From an uncultured Caulobacterales bacterium (lineage in GTDB: Bacteria > Pseudomonadota > Alphaproteobacteria > Caulobacterales > Maricaulaceae), in contig CALFVT010000020.1 in NCBI GenBank assembly GCA_937928165.1, positions 64,001-128,000 on the forward strand: 64,000 nt of DNA, given 5' to 3'. This document shows positions 54,397 to 63,129 of this stretch, piece by piece. Position numbers and translations under genes: made by a program. Under the pieces are notes generated by a model. It saw nothing but the letters and a program-made list of their open reading frames with translations. It was not told the origin of the DNA and ran no database searches. The first letter of the stretch is position 1. Each line of letters begins with the position of its first letter.

Positions 54397-55080
54397 TTAG
54401 GGGAAAAGCCGCTGGGTCGTCCATGGTTCATTTTTATACGCGCGCTTAAACAGTAATCTGTCATGGAGCCGAAACGGGCGGTCACGCCAAAATTCAATCT
54501 GCACAGGCTCTACCCGCCAGCCATACCAAAAACCCGGGCGCGGAATATCTCCATCCCCAAAGCGCGATTTCGCCGCGCTAACCTTGGCCTCAAGCGCTGC
54601 GCGGTCTTTAACGGGGCGAGACTGATCCGATGACCATGCGCCAAGCTGTGAGCCGCGAGCTCGTGATTTAAAATAATCATCCGCCTCTTGCCCGCTGACC
54701 ACGGCGACCGCCCCGCGAATACGGATTTGCCGCCGAAGGGATTTCCAATGAAAACAAAGAGCGGCCTTGCCATTAGTTTTTAATTGCTGTCCTTTATTGC
54801 TGTCTTCATTGGTGTAAAACACAAACCCCCGTTCATCTACGCCCTTAAGCAAGACCATGCGCACATCGGGCATGCCGCCTGCATCCACAGTCGCCAGGGA
54901 CATGGCATTGGTGTCGTTGATTTCACTGCCTCGCGCCTCGCCCATCCAATCTGCAAATAACGCAAAGGGATCGGCGCTGTTGAAAATATCATCCGCATCT
55001 TCGGCGTTCACCTCTTTATAATCATCCCCTTTCGTGTAGTCATCTTTACTGGGGGACGGCGGTATAATCGCGTTATTCAT
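54397..55080 (-). CDS. pdxH: Pyridoxamine 5'-phosphate oxidase
   Basis: A 227-residue flavoprotein that makes pyridoxal 5'-phosphate from PNP/PMP with FMN and O2. Conserved segments: [62 protein letters not shown] and the C-terminal [21 protein letters not shown]. About 35 N-terminal residues are extra and acidic. It is divergent from the mini J-domain gene, which recalls the pdxH/dnaJ neighbourhood of related bacteria. Confidence 0.95.
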   Translation of the reverse strand: MNNAIIPPSPSKDDYTKGDDYKEVNAEDADDIFNSADPFALFADWMGEARGSEINDTNAMSLATVDAGGMPDVRMVLLKGVDERGFVFYTNEDSNKGQQLKTNGKAALCFHWKSLRRQIRIRGAVAVVSGQEADDYFKSRARGSQLGAWSSDQSRPVKDRAALEAKVSAAKSRFGDGDIPRPGFWYGWRVEPVQIEFWRDRPFRLHDRLLFKRAYKNEPWTTQRLFP

Positions 55081-55206
55081 GACTTATCCTCAAATTGCTC
55101 CTCAGGAATATAACTTATTAACCATATTTACTAGGGATTTAGTAACACCTTTTGCGCCATAAGTTACGAAAGGTTAAGCATAATAACATCAAAAGTGGGA
55201 GACAAT

Positions 55207-55422
55207 ATGACACGTCAAGACGCTCTACAGGCCCTCGGCCTCGGACTTAGCGCCCGTGAAGCCGATATTCGCTCCGCATGGCGTAAAAAGGCGAAGTTCT
55301 TCCACCCCGATAGCCCTTATGGCAATATGAAAGCCTTCATCCAAGCCAAAACCGCCTTTGAAGTTTTAATTCCTCCGGCCCCCCAAGCCTACCGCGTGCG
55401 CGCCGGCTCCCGCGCCTTTTAA
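55207..55422 (+). CDS. Minimal J-domain protein
   Basis: A 71-residue protein that is almost only a J domain: ALQALGLGLSAREADIRSAWRKKAKFFHPDSPYGN, cited as residues about 6-40, with the HPD motif, then the helix FIQAKTAFEVLI and a short basic tail. GGAG lies 6 bases before this ATG; a GTG 12 bases upstream is less likely. Such a protein could stimulate DnaK but has no substrate-binding domain. Divergent from pdxH with 126 bp between starts. Confidence 0.78.
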   Translation: MTRQDALQALGLGLSAREADIRSAWRKKAKFFHPDSPYGNMKAFIQAKTAFEVLIPPAPQAYRVRAGSRAF

Positions 55423-55641
55423 AGCCTATTTTCCAGCACAAAAACCACCGCTGCCATGTCGGCGCAGTGTGGACGAAGTGTGGACACTCGCAGCATATCC
55501 ATTTGCGATGGATACCAATTATCTTTTGTTTGACGCAAACAGATGCGAAGCGGCACTTTGACACCTCGCGGCACGGGCGAAGCCCAATGCCATGCTGCGA
55601 GATTAGTTTTTTCAACTTTGGAGGTGTTTTGCCGGGGCAAA

Positions 55642-55666
55642 ATATTTAATCCAGTGGATTAAATAT
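55642..55666. repeat. 25-nt palindrome
   Basis: Twelve-base arms ATATTTAATCCA and TGGATTAAATAT are perfect inverted repeats around a single G. Nothing in the neighbouring genes explains it; it could be an operator, a recombination site or an RNA stem. Confidence 0.55.
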
Positions 55667-55934
55667 AACCGGAAAAGGCCCCGGCAGGGGCTCCGGACAG
55701 CCATTAGGTCTAGGCCATCTTAGCTTCCACCTTGGCTATGAAACTGATCATAACCAACAGAGCGTCCGGCCGGACGAGCAGAGCGTTACATCTCCTCGTG
55801 ACCCGGCACTAATCATTCTGTCATAATGAAGTTAACGTGCACATCACCGTCCGTATGACAGAACAGAGCCAGTTTATCACAGCCCTTAAGACCGTGGATA
55901 AGTTTTGTTCTTATCAGTCCTTATCGCCCCTTCT

Positions 55935-56026
55935 GTCACTCCTGCGAAAGCAGGAATCCCGAGGGATAAGCAAGATAGGAAAGATTCCCGCATACGCGGG
56001 AATCTAAATGACCCGATATCTCGGAT
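55935..56026. repeat. REP-like palindromic repeat cluster
   Basis: Three adjacent hairpin units: CCTGC-GAAA-GCAGG (55941-55954) inside a GTCACTCC...GGAATCCC context, GATTCCCGC-ATAC-GCGGGAATC (55983-56004) with a perfect 9-bp stem, and CCGA-TATC-TCGG (about 56013-56024). The TCATTCC-type flanks and the CGAAAGCAGG core are like dispersed REP palindromes found in many proteobacterial genomes. A further CCCGAT-TTTC-ATCGGG hairpin lies at 56089-56104. Confidence 0.65.
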
Positions 56027-56152
56027 TCGCTTTGTGCCTTGGAATGACGATGTTATGGGCGGCGGAGATGCGCCCACACGAAAGAGATCCCGATTTTCAT
56101 CGGGGTAAGCGGATTAGAGTTAGTTATAAAATCCAACCCCCTCACAAACGCC

Positions 56153-57127
56153 TCATAAACCAAGGGCGTCCATGGTTTTATTACCAAAGCCCCTATAATC
56201 TTTTGGGAAGGGGGGATGGGTAAGGCCCGCATCATATATCAACACGGATAACAAGCTCCGCCCGCGAGTTGGGGTGACGGGTTCGGATTGATAGATCGGC
56301 GCGTCTAGGGCTTGCTGAGCGGGGATAATCTCCCAACCATCCTTTTTCCACGCGGTTATGACATCATCAAGGCAAAGGGCATTGAGAATATTATGGTGCA
56401 TTAAGGTCTGATGCGGCCAATCATTATAGCCCAAAACTTGAGCTTCAGCGTGGAAATGATTAGCCATGGTCACGCAGCTTTTCACATAATAATCCCGATA
56501 AGCAGAAATATCTCCTTGCGGATTAGTTTTAAGATATTTTTCAAGCCGCGCGGAGATATTCCAATCCACCGTATCAAGGCTGACGGGGGCGCGTTTATAA
56601 CCCTGCGCTTTAATTGCCGCCCGATATTGCGTGATTTTATCCGCTGTGCCCCCTTCGGCCAGAAAGGGAAAGCGAAAATAAGGCTGGAAGCCTTTATAGT
56701 CTTTGAGCGCGGCGTGATTACGGCGAAAATCATCCATCACCCAATCGACAGGTTTTTCCGTTGAATTTGCATGGCTCCATGTATGATTGGCGAGGATATG
56801 CCCTGCCGCCCCCCAGCGTTTTAAAATTACATCCCCGTCGGGGCGATCAACAAAGGCGCCGGTAACAAATCCAGCGGCCTGAATATCATGCCGCTTGAAC
56901 GCCGCTAATATCGCCGCATCCCGCTCTAGCGCGGAGAGGCGGGCTTCAAAGCCAAGGCCGAAGTCATCAAAAGTCAGTGCCATGCGCTTTCGGACTTGGC
57001 TTATAGGTTTTGGCCTTTGGCTGGCAGGTTTGAGGCGCTGCGGCGCAGGGTCTGCCCTCCCGCAGCCTGCGGCCATAAAAGGCAAAGCGAATGCTCTCCC
57101 TAATATATACCGCCGCGTCAATCTCAT
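56153..57127 (-). CDS. Polysaccharide deacetylase, exported lipoprotein-like
   Basis: A 324-residue NodB-fold deacetylase. Metal and catalytic motifs: MALTFDDFG (Asp54/55) and NHTWSH. Strand segments YFRFPFLAEGG and SLDTVDWNIS follow. The N-terminus MRLTRRYILGRAFALPFMAAGC is a signal with two arginines and a lipobox-like AAGC, so it is likely an exported lipoprotein. Codon start overlaps the upstream CoA pyrophosphatase gene by 4 bp. It should act on N-acetylated glycans; the target is not known. Confidence 0.87.
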   Translation of the reverse strand: MRLTRRYILGRAFALPFMAAGCGRADPAPQRLKPASQRPKPISQVRKRMALTFDDFGLGFEARLSALERDAAILAAFKRHDIQAAGFVTGAFVDRPDGDVILKRWGAAGHILANHTWSHANSTEKPVDWVMDDFRRNHAALKDYKGFQPYFRFPFLAEGGTADKITQYRAAIKAQGYKRAPVSLDTVDWNISARLEKYLKTNPQGDISAYRDYYVKSCVTMANHFHAEAQVLGYNDWPHQTLMHHNILNALCLDDVITAWKKDGWEIIPAQQALDAPIYQSEPVTPTRGRSLLSVLIYDAGLTHPPFPKDYRGFGNKTMDALGL

Positions 57128-57753
57128 GACTCAAACCCTCTTTGATACAGACGGTATAGCATCATCGCTGTCATCCCCCAAATATTACGGTAAATACCAT
57201 CCGCACCCGTATAGGGCATATCAACAAGAGCGTGATCTTTGCCGTCAAAAAACACATGGCGGTCAATATGGTTTTGGGGATTCATCAAAAACATTAGCGG
57301 GACTTCGAACATATCCGCCACTTCATGGGGATCTGCTGTTAAGGGGGCATCTGGATCTATCAAGCCAATAAAGGGCGTGACGCGAAAGTCTGATACCGCA
57401 TCAAAGGACGGCAAGCGGCCAATAATCGTGACATATTGACGGTCAAGGCCGATTTCTTCTTCGCTTTCCCTTAAGGCCGCTTCGAGGGTGGTTTCGCCAA
57501 ATTCGCGTTTACCCCCCGGAAAGGCAATTTGCCCCGGATGGGAGGGCATGGTCTTTGGCCGCTGTGTTAAGATCACACGCCATTCGCCGCCGCGTTTAAC
57601 AAGCGGGATGAGAACCGCCGCCACCCTTTGCCCTTTACGGCGGATTTCATCTTGGCGCTTAAGGCTACTGACGGGCAAAGCCGCCGCTAAGACTTTTTGA
57701 ATCTCGGGGTCATCATAAAACCCCGGGCGAGGATCGTGATTGTCAGGCAGCAC
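57124..57753 (-). CDS. CoA pyrophosphatase (NUDIX)
   Basis: A 209-residue NUDIX hydrolase of the NudL/CoA pyrophosphatase type. The NUDIX box is intact: GGKREFGETTLEAALRESEE then EIGL, and the preceding HPGQIAFPGG is the family's CoA-specific signature. It splits CoA into 3',5'-ADP and phosphopantetheine. It is 6 bp after the DUF1285 gene on the same strand. Confidence 0.93.
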   Translation of the reverse strand: MLPDNHDPRPGFYDDPEIQKVLAAALPVSSLKRQDEIRRKGQRVAAVLIPLVKRGGEWRVILTQRPKTMPSHPGQIAFPGGKREFGETTLEAALRESEEEIGLDRQYVTIIGRLPSFDAVSDFRVTPFIGLIDPDAPLTADPHEVADMFEVPLMFLMNPQNHIDRHVFFDGKDHALVDMPYTGADGIYRNIWGMTAMMLYRLYQRGFES

Positions 57754-57759
57754 GCGGGG

Positions 57760-58365
57760 TTAATCCTCGTGTACGCCAGGCGGGCCGAGCGGGAAAAACT
57801 CACCGCCTGTTTCAAGGCCTAATTGCGGGCCATCAGGGGTCATCCGCTCTACCGCATAATCTATCAGTTCATAAAACACGGGCCGCGTTATCAGCGCATC
57901 AAGCCGCCCGCGCACCCGCAGCAAGGGCGTTGGCTCGAATGTCTCTGGGTCGGTCCTCACGATTAAAGGCCGCGCGGCGCTGAGCTGAATGACATCATCC
58001 ATATTGGTGGTAAAGAAAAACCGCGCGCCCCTATCGCCCGTATCAACCCGAAGATCGTAGGCGGTGAAATGCGCCCGCTCAACTTTGATGGCAATTTTCT
58101 CAGCGGGCGTGACAAGATAAGTCACTCCGTCTTCGTCTTTTCGCAAAATAGAGGCAAAGAGTTTCGCAAGCGGTTTTCGCGTGATGCGCCCGCCGTCATG
58201 CCACCAAGAGCCATCGGCTTTTATCACTATATCCATTTCGCCGCAAAAGCTTGGGTTCCATTTATCAACAGGATGCTCGCCACGGCCATCTTTTTGCGCT
58301 TTGGCCGCTTCAATAAGTTGTGACATGTCAAATGTTGGCTTGCTGTCTTTTAATGAATCACGCAT
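57760..58365 (-). CDS. DUF1285 family protein
   Basis: A 201-residue soluble protein of the DUF1285 family: WNPSFCGEMDIVIKADGSWWHDG, RKPLAKLFASILRKDEDG, YLVTPAEKIAIKVE and a C-terminal VFYELIDYAVE. Function unknown. In many alphaproteobacteria DUF1285, a NUDIX CoA pyrophosphatase and the CCA-adding enzyme are adjacent and divergent from the moxR operon; the CCA enzyme is absent here. Divergent from moxR with about 85 bp between starts. Confidence 0.88.
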   Translation of the reverse strand: MRDSLKDSKPTFDMSQLIEAAKAQKDGRGEHPVDKWNPSFCGEMDIVIKADGSWWHDGGRITRKPLAKLFASILRKDEDGVTYLVTPAEKIAIKVERAHFTAYDLRVDTGDRGARFFFTTNMDDVIQLSAARPLIVRTDPETFEPTPLLRVRGRLDALITRPVFYELIDYAVERMTPDGPQLGLETGGEFFPLGPPGVHED

Positions 58366-58450
58366 GAGTTTTCTATAGCGTTAACCGCCTATCTTCCGAT
58401 AGACATTAATCCACACTATATATGCCATTTTGGTCTATAAGGACGTAAAT

Positions 58451-59461
58451 ATGAGTAAAGCTGCCAGTATGATGACGGATACCCCCCCTGCAAAAATCGA
58501 AAAACAGGCGAAAACCGCTGCAGATCGCCTCGCAAAAGCCAAAACCGCCATTGGTGAGGTTGTTTACGGCCAAGACCATGTGGTTGACCTTACCCTCGCC
58601 GCGCTTCTATCGGGCGGTCATACCTTGCTTGTCGGCGTACCGGGCCTTGCGAAAACACTGCTTGTGGAAACCCTTGGCACCGTCATGGGGCTCGATAATA
58701 AGCGGGTGCAATTTACCCCTGATCTTATGCCCGCCGATATTGTCGGCTCTGAAGTCCTCGAAGAAGGGGTAAAGGGCAAACGAAGCTTTCGCTTTATCTC
58801 CGGCCCGGTGTTTACGCAATTACTCATGGCCGATGAAATTAACCGCGCCAGCCCACGGACTCAATCCGCCCTGCTGCAAGCCATGCAGGAGCGCTTTGTC
58901 ACCATCGCCGGACAGCGCCATGACCTCCCGGCGCCGTTTCATGTTTTGGCGACCCAAAACCCAATCGAGCAAGAAGGCACATACCCCCTCCCCGAAGCGC
59001 AGCTTGACCGCTTTCTCTTGCAGGTCAATGTGGAGTTTCCCGATCTGGACACAGAGCGCATGATCTTGCTCGCGACAACGGGCGCAAGCGAAGCGAAAGC
59101 CAAAAAAGTCATTACGCCGAAACAGCTTCAAGATATGCAAATGCTTGTCCGTAAGCTCCCCATTGGCGAGAGCGTGGTCAATGCGATTTTATCACTCACC
59201 CGCAATGCGCGGCCCGATCAATCTGATTATGAGTTTATCCGTAAGCATGTCTCTTGGGGCCCCGGTCCGCGCGCCGGCCAAGCCTTAATGCTCGCGACCC
59301 GCGCCAAAGCCTTGATCGAAGGGCGCATCTCGCCATCCGTTGATGACGTGATTGCTTTGGCCGGCCCTGTCTTGCAGCATAGAATGGCCATTAGCTTTGC
59401 CGCCCGCGCCGAAGGCGAAACCATTGACGGCATAATTGCCCAGTTAAAGGCCAAGCTCTAA
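58451..59461 (+). CDS. moxR: MoxR-family AAA+ ATPase
   Basis: A 336-residue MoxR ATPase: Walker A GVPGLAKTL, Walker B LLMADEINR, sensor ATQNPIEQEGTYPLPEAQ and a C-terminal lid with VSWGPGPRAGQAL. MoxR proteins act as chaperone-like activators, usually of VWA-domain partners encoded downstream, as here. AAGGA lies 7 bases before the ATG (MSKAAS). It is first in a MoxR-DUF58-DUF4159 operon. Confidence 0.95.
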   Translation: MSKAASMMTDTPPAKIEKQAKTAADRLAKAKTAIGEVVYGQDHVVDLTLAALLSGGHTLLVGVPGLAKTLLVETLGTVMGLDNKRVQFTPDLMPADIVGSEVLEEGVKGKRSFRFISGPVFTQLLMADEINRASPRTQSALLQAMQERFVTIAGQRHDLPAPFHVLATQNPIEQEGTYPLPEAQLDRFLLQVNVEFPDLDTERMILLATTGASEAKAKKVITPKQLQDMQMLVRKLPIGESVVNAILSLTRNARPDQSDYEFIRKHVSWGPGPRAGQALMLATRAKALIEGRISPSVDDVIALAGPVLQHRMAISFAARAEGETIDGIIAQLKAKL

Positions 59462-59467
59462 CGTCCC

Positions 59468-60358
59468 ATGCCGCCTGCCAATCGCCATATATTTGAGCAA
59501 CGCCGCGATGCGGAAAGCTTAGCCGCGCCGTTTCCGTCATTATTGGTGGAAGCCGAGCGCGTGGCGGCTATTGTCGCCCAAGGGGCTCATGGCCGCCGCC
59601 GCGCTGGTCAAGGGGAGACTTTTTGGCAATATCGCCACTATGACATTTCTGACGCCGCAACTTCTATCGATTGGCGGCGCACCGCGCGGGGGCAGGATGT
59701 CTATGTACGCGATAATGAATGGGAAGCAGCGCAATCAGTTTGGCTATGGGCGGATGATAATCCGGGGATGGATTGGGGTTCATCAAATAAACTGCCGACG
59801 AAATCTGACCGCGCCAAGGTTCTCAGCCTCGCACTCGCGGCGCTTTTAACCCGCTCCGGCGAGCGCTGCGCGGTGATGGGGGCGCAAAGCCGCCCGCAAA
59901 CAGGCCGCGTCGGCATGGAACGTGTCAGCGAAGGCCTCAGCCTTAAAGCCCAAAACATAGCCTCGCTGGATCATCCTTTTCCCGCCCATGTGCGGCTTAT
60001 GCTCGCCTCTGATTTTCTGCTCCCCATCGAGACATGGACGGCGCAGCTCTCAAAGCTTGCGTCTCGTCCGGCGGGCGGCGTGATTTTGCATATTATTGAC
60101 CCGTCAGAGCGTGATTTTCCTTTTCGTGGGCGGATGGAGTTTCGCTTGCCGGGGGCGCTGAATAATCTACCCTTTATGCTGGGACGGGCAGAGCGGGCCA
60201 AAACCGAATATAAAGGTATTTTCACCGCCCATCTGGCGGGGCTTGATGATCTCGCCCGCCGCCTTGGCTGGCCGCTGATCCGCCATTATACGGATAGCTC
60301 ACCTGTTCCTGCCCTCACCGCGCTTTATGCGGCCTTTTCCGGTGAGGCCACATCATGA
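59468..60358 (+). CDS. DUF58 domain protein
   Basis: A 296-residue soluble DUF58 protein with the signature GHGRRRAGQGETFWQYRHY-like segment (about residues 38-58), DWRRTARG and VRDNEWEAAQSVWLWAD. The fold is VWA-like without a complete MIDAS. It starts 6 bp after moxR and overlaps the next gene by 4 bp. Confidence 0.93.
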   Translation: MPPANRHIFEQRRDAESLAAPFPSLLVEAERVAAIVAQGAHGRRRAGQGETFWQYRHYDISDAATSIDWRRTARGQDVYVRDNEWEAAQSVWLWADDNPGMDWGSSNKLPTKSDRAKVLSLALAALLTRSGERCAVMGAQSRPQTGRVGMERVSEGLSLKAQNIASLDHPFPAHVRLMLASDFLLPIETWTAQLSKLASRPAGGVILHIIDPSERDFPFRGRMEFRLPGALNNLPFMLGRAERAKTEYKGIFTAHLAGLDDLARRLGWPLIRHYTDSSPVPALTALYAAFSGEATS

Positions 60359-63126
60359 GTCTTTACCTCACCCTTGGCGGGCTCACCTTGCTGGCGCCTT
60401 TAACCTTGCTCGGCCTTATAAGCTTGCCGATAATCTGGTGGATTTTAAAAATTACGCCGCCTTTGCCGAAAAAGGCTATTTTTCCGCCCCTGCGGCTTTT
60501 GCAAAATGTCACCACCGAAGAAGAAACCCCCAACGCCACCCCGCTTTGGCTTTTACTGTTTAGGTTTTTACTCATTGGCCTGATTATTTTCGCCCTTAGC
60601 CTGCCGATTATTAAGCAAGCTGACGGTATTGATGATCGTCCTTTGACCTTGCTATTAGACACACATTGGGCGGCCGGAGCAAATTGGGGCGCCATGAGCC
60701 AAGACGCAGAGGCGCGGCTCGAAGATGCACGGCGTAAAAACCTCAATGTTCGGCTCATTACGACCACCCGCCCGAGTACCCAATCAGACCTGCCAAGCTT
60801 TGTGCCCGCTGACCAAGCCTTAAATGATCTTAAATCCATCTTCCCCGAAGCCCTCCCCTTTGATGCCGCCTATGTAGAAGCGTCTTTAAACCGCCCTGAT
60901 ATAAGCTTCGCCCTCGAAGATAGCGACGCCATTTGGGTGTCTGCCGGTGTTGACAGCGACGCTATGCAGGCGGCAGCAGAGCTGCTAAAAACTGCCGCAC
61001 GCCTAACCCGTATTGTGCCCGCAGAGACGACCATACCGTTGATTGCCGGTGAGGTCACGGAAACCGCCGATGGGTTTCAAGCCCAATGGCACCGCCCTGA
61101 ACATATCGGCACCCGCAGCAGCACTATTGAGGCTATTGGCCGCGATGGGCGGCTAATTGAACGCGAAGTGATTAATTTCGCCCCGGGGCAAAATAGGGCC
61201 GAGGCCCGCTTTCGCCTGCCGTCCAACCTGCGTCGGCGCATTGCCTTTCTGCGTAGCGCCGAGGCCCGCAGCGCTGGCTCTGTCAAGCTCTTTGATGATA
61301 GTTGGGGCCGCCCCGTCATTGGCCTGCTTGCCCCCAGCGAAGATACCGCCTCCCCTTTATTATCGGAGCCTTTTTACACCCAGTCCGCCCTTGTCCCTTT
61401 TGCCGATATTTTCACAGGTGACCTAGATTATTTACTCGGTCTATCCCCTGAAATTTTAATCATGCCCGACATTGCCAGAACCTCTGCGCCGGAGCTTAAA
61501 GATTATGTGGAGCAAGGGGGCCTGCTTATTCGCTTTGCTGGGCCAAAGCTTGCCCAACGCGCCGATGATCTTTTGCCGGTTCAAATCCGCGATGGAGATA
61601 ATGGCGGACGCGCTTTCGGCGGCGCGTTAACATGGGAAGACCCGCAAAATATCGCTGCCTTTGCTAATGACAGTCCCTTTTTCGGACTGAACATTCCGGA
61701 TGACATTGAAATTAATAAACAAGTTATGGCCACAGCCAGTGCAGAGACCGATAGTAAAACATGGGCCCGCCTTGAAGATGGCTCCCCGATTGTCACCGCA
61801 GCCCCGCGCGGCTTTGGGCAAATTGTACTCTTTCATATCACCGCCAGTCCCGATTGGTCTAATCTGGCGCTCAGCGGTCTTTATGTAGATATGTTACGCC
61901 GCATACTTCCTTTGGCTGGGCAATCTAGCCGCAAATCCATCACGGCCCAAGGGGATTGGTCCCCTGACCGAGTTTTAAACGGCACAGGGCGGCTGGATAA
62001 TCCGTCTATTGACGCGGCAAATCTACCCGCCGATATCGCCGATAGCGCGCCAATTACACGGCTTCATCCGTCTGGGCTTTACCGCCAAGGACAACGGCTG
62101 AATGCACGTAATATGATTAAAGACCCGTCTTTATTTGACGCAGAAACAGCGGTGGATGATATTCGCACAGAGCGGCTTGGGGGCACGCGGGATAAAAATA
62201 TTATTGGCTGGCTTTTAGGCGCTGCGATGATTCTACTCGCCGTTGATGTCATTTGTTCATTATATGCGTCTGGGCGGCTACGTCCATCGGCGCGTCGCGG
62301 GCAAATCACAGCTAATACGGCAGCCCTTATTATGGCGGCAATCCTATTGACAATACAGCCTGATACGGCCCATGCGCAAGACGCGCCCGATGTGGTGCAG
62401 AGCCTTTATGTTGGCTATGTAAAGACAGGCAATTCAGACATTGACCAACTGAGCGAGGATGCCATGCGCGGGCTATCTAACGCGCTGAACGGGCGTACAA
62501 CCATCGAGCCCGTTGGCGTTCGCGGTATTGATTTGGATAATGACCCCATTACCTTTTTCCCCTTCATATATTGGCCCGTAGAAACAGACATGACGCCGCT
62601 GTCTGCGCAGACCGCCACCAAAATAAATGAATATATGGCCACAGGCGGTACGCTTATTTTAGATACCCGCGATTATGGAGACCGAGCCTTTTTATCAGGC
62701 AGTGTCCATCCCGGCCTTGCCCGCCTTGGGGAAACCCTTGATCTCCCCAATCTGACAAAAATTCCTGAAGGCCATGTGCTGCGCAAATCCTTTTATCTAC
62801 TCGATACATTCCCCGGCCGTTGGGCAAGCGGACCGGTATGGGTTGACCGTAACACCTCCACATCCAGCCGCGATGGGGTTAGCGCTGTAATCGTTACGGG
62901 TAATGATTTATCGGCCGCATGGGCTGTAGACGGAGAGGATATTCCCTATATCGAGCTTGAAAATGATATTGTCCGCCAGCGCGAATATGCCCTTCGCTTT
63001 GGGGTGAATATCGCCATGTATGCTTTATCGGGAAATTATAAAGCCGACCAGATACATGCCGCCGCCCTTATAGAACGTCTCGGGGAGCAGCCCGAAGGCC
63101 TTGGCCCCCTTGCGCCGGATCCATAA
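60355..63126 (+). CDS. BatA/DUF4159 membrane protein
   Basis: A 923-residue membrane protein. An N-terminal BatA-type domain begins with two helices (about 1-95; GGLTLLAPLTLLGLISLPII, LLLFRFLLIGLIIFALSLPI) and includes a VWA-like part (LLLDTHWAAGANWG). Two further membrane helices lie near 620-665. A C-terminal DUF4159 domain (about 680-910; VQSLYVGYVKTGNSDID, GGTLILDTRDYGD, FPGRWASGPVW) has a glutamine-amidotransferase-like fold. It likely works with MoxR and the next membrane protein at the envelope. Confidence 0.9.
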   Translation: MSLYLTLGGLTLLAPLTLLGLISLPIIWWILKITPPLPKKAIFPPLRLLQNVTTEEETPNATPLWLLLFRFLLIGLIIFALSLPIIKQADGIDDRPLTLLLDTHWAAGANWGAMSQDAEARLEDARRKNLNVRLITTTRPSTQSDLPSFVPADQALNDLKSIFPEALPFDAAYVEASLNRPDISFALEDSDAIWVSAGVDSDAMQAAAELLKTAARLTRIVPAETTIPLIAGEVTETADGFQAQWHRPEHIGTRSSTIEAIGRDGRLIEREVINFAPGQNRAEARFRLPSNLRRRIAFLRSAEARSAGSVKLFDDSWGRPVIGLLAPSEDTASPLLSEPFYTQSALVPFADIFTGDLDYLLGLSPEILIMPDIARTSAPELKDYVEQGGLLIRFAGPKLAQRADDLLPVQIRDGDNGGRAFGGALTWEDPQNIAAFANDSPFFGLNIPDDIEINKQVMATASAETDSKTWARLEDGSPIVTAAPRGFGQIVLFHITASPDWSNLALSGLYVDMLRRILPLAGQSSRKSITAQGDWSPDRVLNGTGRLDNPSIDAANLPADIADSAPITRLHPSGLYRQGQRLNARNMIKDPSLFDAETAVDDIRTERLGGTRDKNIIGWLLGAAMILLAVDVICSLYASGRLRPSARRGQITANTAALIMAAILLTIQPDTAHAQDAPDVVQSLYVGYVKTGNSDIDQLSEDAMRGLSNALNGRTTIEPVGVRGIDLDNDPITFFPFIYWPVETDMTPLSAQTATKINEYMATGGTLILDTRDYGDRAFLSGSVHPGLARLGETLDLPNLTKIPEGHVLRKSFYLLDTFPGRWASGPVWVDRNTSTSSRDGVSAVIVTGNDLSAAWAVDGEDIPYIELENDIVRQREYALRFGVNIAMYALSGNYKADQIHAAALIERLGEQPEGLGPLAPDP

Positions 63127-63129
63127 GCT

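Larger units (their letters stand above)
55423..56152. other. 730-bp non-coding region rich in inverted repeats
   Basis: No open frame here has convincing coding character. The stretch holds: a 25-nt palindrome (55642-55666, arms ATATTTAATCCA/TGGATTAAATAT around G), a nested GC hairpin (CCGGA...GCCCC-GGCA-GGGGC-TCCGG, about 55670-55696), a 14-bp palindrome (55763-55776, CGTCCGGCCGGACG), a 9-bp stem with a 30-base loop (TTCTGTCAT/ATGACAGAA, 55816-55863) and REP-like palindromes (55935-56026). It could encode a structured RNA or be the remains of a mobile element. Confidence 0.55.

Noticed and set aside
55424-56223. Several short open frames in the 730-bp non-coding region
   Set aside because: They overlap hairpins and repeats, lack ribosome binding sites and have compositions unlike the neighbouring genes.
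60363-60839. 158-codon minus-strand frame opposite the DUF4159 gene
   Set aside because: It is an antisense shadow of a well-supported gene, with no ribosome binding site or family pattern.
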